Assembly: GCA_950295325.1 (NCBI GenBank)
Contig: OX485806.1
Span: 57,407,169 to 57,471,168, forward strand
DNA: 64,000 nt
Reading direction: 5' to 3'
DNA from: Polytrichum commune
Lineage: Eukaryota; Streptophyta; Polytrichopsida; Polytrichales; Polytrichaceae
This document shows, one piece after another, positions 58,437 through 64,000 of the stretch. Within the stretch, counting starts at the first letter, position 1; each line of letters starts with the position of its first letter. The notes below the pieces were generated by a model, which was not told where the DNA came from, did not search any database, and was given only the letters and a program-made list of their open reading frames with translations. The position numbers were made by a program, and so were the translations under genes.

Positions 58437-58568
58437 AGAATACACAAAATGTAGTGAACTATGAAAGGAATATGGTTGAAAGAGATATGGCCAAATTCGA
58501 GTCATCGAATTTGGACACACCTCTTTCAACCATGTTCCTTTCATAGTTCACTACATTTTGTGTACTCT
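58437..58568. repeat. long near-perfect inverted repeat (64-nt arms)
   Basis: Left arm 58437-58500, four-base loop GTCA, right arm 58505-58568. By eye about 59 of 64 positions pair. The arm text includes ACACAAAATGTAGTGAACTA and GGTTGAAAGAG. It lies between the convergent 3' ends of the transposase and X, so readthrough from either gene would form a long hairpin RNA. It may also be a small foldback element. Confidence 0.85.
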
Positions 58569-58677
58569 TATCTCTTCCGAATCCCTCATTTCCAAGAACC
58601 GTCACCGCCAAAACCAATTGCAATAATTGATTAATATAATAAAGGTATGATTACAATGCTTCCTATGTCTATCAACT

Positions 58678-59133
58678 CTATTTCCGTTTCACATACTTCT
58701 TGGATGAATCCGAGGAAGGTGGACCCGGTCTAAGCAAATTCATATAAGAAAATGTTTTATCTCTCTTTCGATCCTTCAACGGTAGATGATGCGGCGGCAA
58801 GGCTCTCATCCGTTCGCAAAATGAAAGAGACTTCGAAGATTCCCCTACAACCTTCACCTCCTCCTCCTCCGTTTTGTTCGATTTGTCTTCATCCAAATCA
58901 GCGTCCTTCTCCGGCACATCTTCCTACCTCTTTTCTTTTTGCTCCTCCCGCGTCCTCCACCTCCATGCTTGTGTAGACTGCGAAAATGGAGTCAGGTCGT
59001 AGTCATCACTACTTCGATTTCCAGCAGCAAACGAAAATTCCGGCGATAAATTAACCGAAATATGAGGATCTGCTAGACTCCTAATTTCCTTATCCCATCC
59101 TAATCCAACAAACATATCTCTCTCATCACCCAT
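58678..59133 (-). pseudogene. Element-encoded protein X (copy B, one stop)
   Basis: Homologue of 26483-26980: MGDERDMFVGLGWDKEIRSL, FSQSTQAWRWRTREEQKEK, then DADLDEDK, VVGESSKSLSFCERMRAL and a KYVKRK end. A TAG at 58924-58926 interrupts an otherwise continuous frame, just before PEKDADL. The middle is shorter than in copy E. Same convergent position with the transposase and next to the end of the element. The N-terminal ATG at 59133 is chosen by alignment with copy E rather than the longer frame to 59175. Confidence 0.7.
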
Positions 59134-59468
59134 TGTATGCAAATGTATATACAATGATGTTGGGTATGAGTCCAATATATAATCTATTCGGCCACATACG
59201 ATAATTGCTAAAGTCCAAGATATAGAGTAGACTCACATATAAGACAAAGAAAAAAGTGATGAATGAAAACGAAGGAAGTTTATTATTTTGATTCCTTTGT
59301 ATTTTGATTGATTCATTCTTCAATTACACCAATCTCCGAAAATCCATTTTCATTGATTTTTTCTTGTGATCATCCTTGGTTTTAATAATTCAACCACCTC
59401 ACGGTTTCCAAATTTAATGAGACCATTCCAAATTCAGGGCCATATTTTAAATTTTATGACCTATACAT

Positions 59469-59636
59469 CCCACGGAAATAGGTCTAATTTTTTACTATTA
59501 TTGGCAGATTCTGGAATATTCCAAATAGATTATTTTTGTATTTGGAATATCCTAATTTTAGTCTAACAAGTTTACTATTTTTGTCTCATCTACGCTCTCC
59601 GCTCTCCAAATCTACGCTCGCATACAAGTCTCGTCC
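59469..59636. repeat. right end of element B (transposase side)
   Basis: Subterminal CCCACGGAAATAGG at 59469, then CTACGCTCTCCGCTCTCCAA, ATCTACGCTCGCATA, and terminal CAAGTCTCGTCC. Reverse complement matches the left end of element E (24974). Followed by the target copy GCTGTCCCG. Confidence 0.82.
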
Positions 59637-59645
59637 GCTGTCCCG

Positions 59646-59931
59646 GGACAGCGCCCCACTCAAATGGCCATAACTCCTAGCTCACACCTCCGATTGAGGT
59701 GTTCTTAAGCATTCTAGAATCACCACGCCATGAGCTACGCATAGCTCATGGCCTTACCCTTGTGCCTCCTAGTCTCCGTGGGTGGGAGGCGTTCCCAACG
59801 CCCGGGGCCCTCACCCACACTAGGATCACTTGGGCCCTCTCACCAATGGCGCCACAAGTACCGGGTGTCACTCCGGGGTCCCCCTTGTGCCCATGGTGTT
59901 TCGGGCACTCCTCATGGAGAGGTGCGCGACA
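59646..59931 (-). mobile_element. solo LTR, second part
   Basis: Completes the LTR begun at 37752: from GGACAGCGCCCCACTCAAAT to GTGCGCGACA, followed by the duplication AACAT. The frames at 59699-59966 are LTR shadows. Confidence 0.9.
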
Positions 59932-59936
59932 AACAT

Positions 59937-60677
59937 AATGTTGAAGTTGAGATTCACGTGGTATGAATAAGGCAGAGCTTCATCTATTTTGACAATATAT
60001 GTGTCAGTTACTGAATTCCCTTTTTCTCTTTGATTATATCTTGGGGTGGTCGTGTATTGAATTTTTTGGCCACTACAAAATGTTTTTGTGGCTACCCTTG
60101 TAGAATGATGCACCTGTGGGAACCGACTTTTTGCGTCCTCTTGATGAGTCCAATCCAGAAGAGACTGAGCTCTTGATTCGGAGATCGCAAAAAGAAGACT
60201 CTAATGTTGTGATTTACCGGCTTCGAATCAAGCATCTTCTGAAGTCGCGGTTTTGTATTCCATTGTGCCACTTGCGATGTCTTCCACTTCGTCCCATCAA
60301 CGAGGTTGATGTCGCTCGGTTGGAAAATGAGTTCGTCATGGGTTACCGTGACGGTGACCAGGCCTTGTATGTATCTCCCTACAACAACCTCAATGAGGTA
60401 CTTCATGTCTCCGATGACATTCAAGGTTCTTGGAGTAAATTATGGCAAGAGGTCAATGAGGAATTCAACGCCATGCTCCAAAATGACCTTGACCTTGAAC
60501 ACGTTGCTGAAAGATGTTCTACGTGTGGGAGGGTAACCATCGTTTGACAGGTTGGTGGAGGCACATAAATAAGCATCACTTGCTTGATAAAGATTGGCAT
60601 ATATCAGTTGAAAGTATTGTCGTGGATACAAGACATTCTACCGCAGTCTTCTTGAATGCCATGAATGACATCAATGG
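59937..60677 (+). pseudogene. ParB-MTase copy E, end of exon 2 and exon 3
   Basis: Exon 2 resumes NVEVEIHV to donor GTATGA at 59961. Exon 3 (60104-60677) carries the ParB-like domain: FCIPLCHLRCLPLRP, VMGYRDGDQALYVSPYNNL, and, after a one-base loss near 60510, the EGNHRLTGWW box in another frame, ending NAMNDING at donor GTAAGA (60678). It aligns with exon 3 of copy A nearly residue for residue. The gene is then cut by an LTR-retrotransposon fragment near 60746, so the methyltransferase part is not in the window. Confidence 0.8.
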
Positions 60678-60745
60678 GTAAGATGAGATTTATTTTCCTT
60701 GTTTTTTTATTTGTTTCTTATGCGTGTTACTATGATTCTCATGAT

Positions 60746-61039
60746 GAGGCCATAGTTGCCTAGTATGCTTCAGGTTGTTGTAGTGTTGCTCAGGCAACGC
60801 GATGATCAACATGGGATTGGACTTCCATGGACGGAAGTCCACATCTAGGAATGGGTTAACGATTAAGGGGTGAGTCCCAAAAGCAAAGTAGGAGGGTTGG
60901 TTCCCTCCTATGAACTATAGGTCCGGGGTAGGAGGAGCTAACCATAAGCATGGCGGAATGCAAATGGTTAACGCTCGTAACCTTTGCTAGAATTGAAAAT
61001 TGGCAAGATTGTCAAGGGGGGATTGCAAGGGTTGCGACA
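60746..61039 (+). mobile_element. partial 5' LTR of the TGTCGC family
   Basis: The last approximately 295 bp of the same LTR family as the solo LTRs, ending GGTTGCGACA, missing its first 700 bp. It is followed directly by a primer-binding site, which shows that this LTR family belongs to a real LTR retrotransposon and fixes its orientation. Confidence 0.85.
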
Positions 61040-61041
61040 CG

Positions 61042-61053
61042 TGGTATCAGAGC
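61042..61053 (+). promoter_or_regulatory. retrotransposon primer-binding site (initiator Met tRNA)
   Basis: TGGTATCAGAGC two bases after the LTR end GCGACA. This is the classic plant LTR-element sequence complementary to the 3' end of initiator methionine tRNA. Confidence 0.9.
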
Positions 61054-62906
61054 AGGGTTCCAAATTTTGAGCTCGCATGTTGAGGGAAACATGGCTATAA
61101 AAAAATGCGAGTTGTGATGGTGAGCCCATGATTTGCAAAAGGTTGTGAGGTTCAAATTGGAACAAGGATCATGTGCAAGTGGAGTTTGACCATACCATTG
61201 GTTCTAATGACAATGGTGGGCACTAAGGTGGATTCGGTAAGGAAAATGGAGGAGTGCTTTGAAAAGGGCTCCCGCAAACCTCAAAAAGTATTTGGGGTCT
61301 AGAATACCGAATGCACCTAAAACCTTGGAGGGTATTAATGTTGGATTGAAATTCCAATTTGAAATTGCTTAGAAAGTGGTGATGTTGGAATTGGTGCAAA
61401 TGAGGCACCCGGAGCCTCTTAAGGTCTATGTGCGCTATTCAAACGCACAAGTGAAGGATACACCTAAAATGGACGAGCTTTGTGAGACATGCATCGTTTT
61501 AGGTGGGAATTCAAAAGCGGGTGGTGAATACCTTGTTTAAGTCCCCAAAGTTTCTTGAGGACATGGCGGGGATCATCAAGATTGCAATAGCATTGAATTC
61601 CAAAAAGAAGTTGGATGGTACCTCACCTCAAAGTGGCTTTAGCCGAAAGAGGTCTCAAGGAAATGGACGCAAGTAGTCTGGCCCATTACACCAAGGCAAA
61701 TCATGCTCGTTTCGCGGACGGAATGTGAGAAGGTGGCTTTGTGGTACGAAGCCAAATCATATTTGTGCCGTATGTGGAATGTTAGAAGTTGGTTTTATGC
61801 TACTAATCCATATAATGGTTGCGCCGCGGACGGAAGGTTACAATGTGAATTGGTGGTACCAAGCTAGAACATATTTGTGCCGCGGACGGAATGTTAAAAG
61901 TTGGCTTTGCGTACCAAGCCAAAACATATTGTTGTCGTGGACCGAATGTTAGACTATGGCTTTGTGGCCAAGGCTAATAGCCTTAAGCCAAGGCCAAGTG
62001 TTTTATACCTTGAGGCTCAAATGAATGGGAGATATGTCTCATGAGTTGACAAAGAGGCAACGGACTCTTTCATGAGCCCAAAGCTCACAAGGGGGTTGGG
62101 GCTTGCCGACGCGTAGAGCGGGCAAGCCCACCAAGGTGCGGTTTGCAAAAAACAAATCACATGAAGCAAAGGAGGAGGCGATGCATGTCACCTTTTAATG
62201 TGGGACATTAGATTTTTGTCAAGATTTCATTCTATGTGAATTTAATGAGGTGCATGTCATTGTAAAGGTCACCTTCTTTGAAACTCACATGATAGATGTG
62301 AGGCCCAAGCCGGTGTGTTTGCGGTGCATTATGATATGTCATAATGGCAAAGAGATGAAGTTCAAATTGACAAGGAGTCCTATGGTAGGAGGATCCAAGT
62401 TGAATTTGATCTTAATGGACCAAATGAGAAATGGAAAACATAATGGTTGTGGTTCAATTGAAACAACTCCAAAGAACTTATGGGGAGGCTAGGAAAGATG
62501 GGCCTCCCCTAAACCACTTTGGTGGGATGTTGGTGAGATACAAGGATGTATTCACCAATGTGTTGCTCAAAAGTTACCGCCAATTAGTGAAAAATAACTT
62601 TGCTCAACAAGAGATTGAGTTCTTGAGGTATGTGGTGACAAAGGAAGTTGGTGGATGAACATGAAAAATGTCAAGGCAATCCAAGAGGAGAATTGGTCCT
62701 TGACTCAAGAAAAAAACTTAGGTCATTTGTTGGCCTAGCCAACTACTACCACCACTTCATTCGAGGTTTTTCTAAGGTTGCTAGGACCTTAGTGAATTTG
62801 TTGAAAAAATGGCTATCCCAAGAGTGGGATGAGCCTTTTCACCAAGTCTTTGGGGGAGCTTAAGACCAAGTTCTCTTCGCCACCCGTGGTCAAGTTCGCG
62901 GAGCTT
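61054..62906 (+). pseudogene. gypsy-type internal region, degenerate
   Basis: Starts with gag-like text with many stops (VYVRYSNAQVKDTPKMDELC near 61430), passes a tandem repeat at 61700-61975, then a protease/linker region (62130-62490: FFETHMIDVRPKPVCLRC, FKLTRSPMVGGSKLNLILM), LVRYKDVFTNVL that normally precedes reverse transcriptase, and then jumps to the thumb end (SFVGLANYYHHFIRGFSKVA near 62710). The reverse transcriptase core, RNase H and integrase are missing. Dead remnant of the element whose LTR ends at 61039, or of a mosaic. Confidence 0.75.
61700..61975. repeat. approximately 55-bp tandem repeat in gypsy remnant
   Basis: About five degenerate units with CGCGGACGGAATGTTA, AAGTTGGCTTTG, ACCAAGCCAAAACATATTTG. 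Translations give repeated KPNHICA / CRGRNVKSWL peptides. Confidence 0.7.
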
Positions 62907-62907
62907 G

Positions 62908-63521
62908 TGTGAGGCCAAACCGCCCACCCTTAAGCATCCTAGTCCGGGTGAGGGAATGGGGATCACATTCATGTTCACATAACTCTTTCTTGTCAACTTG
63001 TAAGAATTCCTTACATTTCCCATCAATCATTGCACACCAATTTATTCCATGAACTGAGTACAAGCGTTGAAAAATGCTTTTCTATAGTATTTCAATCCTA
63101 ACACACCCTAAATCAATATTACGTCATAATCTAAGTAACTAACTATTCCATCATCTATTGTATCACTTTGGGCTCCCCCCCCTTATCTCACATCGGTCTA
63201 GACCTCGTTAGGCAACCACCTAATCCCCTTGAGGCCCAGCCTCTAAACCTTTAAGCAGCAACATTAATCCAAAACCTTAGGCCCAACAGTAATCCAGCCC
63301 TTAGGCGCAACAGTAATCCAACACCTTAGTCGCAACAGTAATCTAGCCCTTAGTCGCAACAGAAACCCAGCACCATAGTCGCAACAGTAGTCCTGCCCTT
63401 AGTCGCAACAGTAATCCAACCCTTAATCGCAACAGAAACCCAGCACCATAGTCGCAACAGTAGTCCTACCCTTAGTCGCAACAGTAATCCAGCCCTTAGG
63501 TCCAACAGTAATCCAGCCCTT
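62908..63521 (-). mobile_element. partial gypsy LTR (TGTGAG family) with 24-bp minisatellite
   Basis: Starts TGTGAGGCCAAACCGCCCAC, as does the LTR at 20715, same orientation. At 63260-63520 it contains about ten copies of CTTAGTCGCAACAGTAATCC (AG). Cut at 63522 by another LTR. Confidence 0.7.
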
Positions 63522-64000
63522 TGTTGCAACCCTTGCTAGTTTTCCTTCACTTAGCTTGACCGCCTTTCCAACCTAGCAAGTGCCACGAGCGCTAACCTGC
63601 ACATCCCACGCACATGCATGGTTAGCTCCCAAAACCGCGGACCTTCAAGCTCATGGCTTGGTCACCAAACCCTCCTACACATGCATTCAGAACTCTCCCC
63701 TTAGTAGGTAGCCAATGGCTAAGGTGGACTTCCATCCATGGAAGTCCACTCTTGAGTTGATCATCGTGTTGCCAAAACAACACTACAACTACCCGGAGCA
63801 CATTGCCAAGTATGCTCCGGGGGGTCGGTCGGCTAAGCCGCCTCACCCATATAAGCCCTTACCCTCATGACTCTTAGTCCGCGTGGGTGAGAGGCGTTCT
63901 CAACGCCCGGGGCCCTCACCCATGCTAAGAGTACTTGGGCCCTCTCACCAATGGCGCCACAAGTCCCGGGTGTCACTCCGGGGTCCCCTTTGTGCCCATG
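63522..64000 (-). mobile_element. partial LTR of the TGTCGC family
   Basis: TGTTGCAACCCTTGCTAGTT onward, the reverse complement of the LTR type at 25544-26480, running off the window. It is shorter in the middle (63855 jumps to ACCCTCATGACTCTTAGTCC), so internally deleted. Confidence 0.85.

Larger units (their letters stand above)
38440..59636. mobile_element. Element B: complete giant MULE-like transposon, about 21.2 kb
   Basis: Left end GGGGGAAAGTTAG-TATGCGAGC followed by GAGAGCGAAGAGC iterations. Right end, in reverse complement, GGACGAGACTTG-TATGCGAGC then GTAGATTTGGAGAGCGG. Flanks share GCTGTCCCG (38431-38439 and 59637-59645), and the interrupted LTR is continuous when the element is removed, so both ends are firmly placed. 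Contents: ParB-MTase on minus (40072-53847), transposase on plus (54421-58119), X on minus (58678-59133), three intronic minisatellite blocks and two solo LTRs. Without the LTRs it is about 19.2 kb. The 9-bp duplication agrees with MULE transposition. Confidence 0.88.
24974..60745. mobile_element. Element E: giant MULE-like transposon, heavily nested
   Basis: Left end at 24974 (GGGACGACACAGC-TATGTGAGC then CTAGAGCGGAGA, with CCTATTTCCGTGGAAT at 25143). In order: X on plus (26483), transposase on minus (27198-30570), palindromic arrays, ParB-MTase on plus (exon 1 33552, exon 2 37698, exon 3 60104). Insertions inside it are solo LTRs at 25544, 30652 and 37752, the last itself split by element B, and an LTR-retrotransposon fragment from about 60746. 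The right end is not in the window or is lost. The orientation is the reverse of element B. Confidence 0.8.

Noticed and set aside
622-58926. TAG read as an amino acid (alternative code)
   Set aside because: Both transposase and X copies end with conserved TAG at their true C-termini, and TAA and TGA also interrupt frames; methylcytosine decay explains the excess of TAG more simply.
62781-63026. Minus frame with GLGCLRVGGLASHK, similar to text before the D methyltransferase exon
   Set aside because: Both come from the start of the TGTGAG gypsy LTR (20715 and 62908), so the similarity is LTR, not part of the methyltransferase protein.
1-64000. tRNA and rRNA genes
   Set aside because: No cloverleaf with the expected A and B boxes or conserved rRNA segments was seen by eye; the only tRNA-related sequence is the primer-binding site at 61042.

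Overview
The window looks like nuclear DNA of a land plant or close streptophyte with a large, repeat-rich genome. It has no compact host genes. The clues are spliced genes with GT-AG introns, a plant-type telomere-like patch (CCCTAAA units near 14.16 kb), LTR retrotransposons with an initiator-Met primer site (TGGTATCAGAGC at 61042), gypsy pol fragments of plant style, and a MULE-like transposase with a SWIM finger. The species cannot be read from the sequence. Nearly everything here is mobile DNA nested inside mobile DNA.

The main content is a family of very large MULE-like DNA transposons. Their ends begin roughly GGGAAAnTTAG / GGACGAnAC followed by TATGYGAGC and GAGAGCGG iterations, with a subterminal TTCCGTGGAA motif. 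The recurring gene order is: end, small ORF (here called X), transposase convergent with X, then, head to head with the transposase, a long multi-exon gene, then the other end. The long gene encodes a basic N-terminus, a ParB/sulfiredoxin-fold-like domain (E/D-GNHRL-x-W) and a C-terminal beta-class (N6A/N4C-type) DNA methyltransferase-like domain. I call it the ParB-MTase gene.

Four copies are seen. Element A (before 1 to 11071) has a transposase fragment on minus and a ParB-MTase gene on plus at 1976-10498. Element D (17206-20714) keeps only one end and the last exons of the gene on minus. Element E (24974 to about 60745) has X at 26483, the transposase at 27198-30570, and ParB-MTase exon 1 at 33552, exon 2 split at 37751/59937 and exon 3 at 60104. 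Element B (38440-59636, about 21.2 kb) is complete: ParB-MTase 40072-53847 on minus, transposase 54421-58119 on plus, X 58678-59133 on minus. B sits inside a solo LTR, which itself sits inside exon 2 of E. The reading frame and 5-bp target duplication of E resume on the far side.

The long introns of the ParB-MTase copies, and the promoter side of E, are filled with minisatellites. Three repeat families are present. All carry strong palindromes with a CGGNNCCG core: CCCTCTCGGNNCCGAGAGGG in two families and TTGTCGGATCCGACAA in the third. Because ParB proteins of bacteria bind palindromic sites, these arrays are candidate targets of the encoded protein; this is inference.

Between and inside the elements lie gypsy remnants (11.8-14.2, 14.2 and 16.5-17.2, 20.7-25.0, 61.0-62.9 kb), four uninterrupted solo LTRs and one B-interrupted solo LTR of one approximately 1-kb family (each with a perfect 5-bp duplication), partial LTRs at the right edge, and an unrecognised 2.3-kb insertion (about 14.25-16.51 kb). 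Most coding copies carry frameshifts or stops. X of element E is the only intact one of the element genes, and ParB-MTase B is the best preserved long gene.
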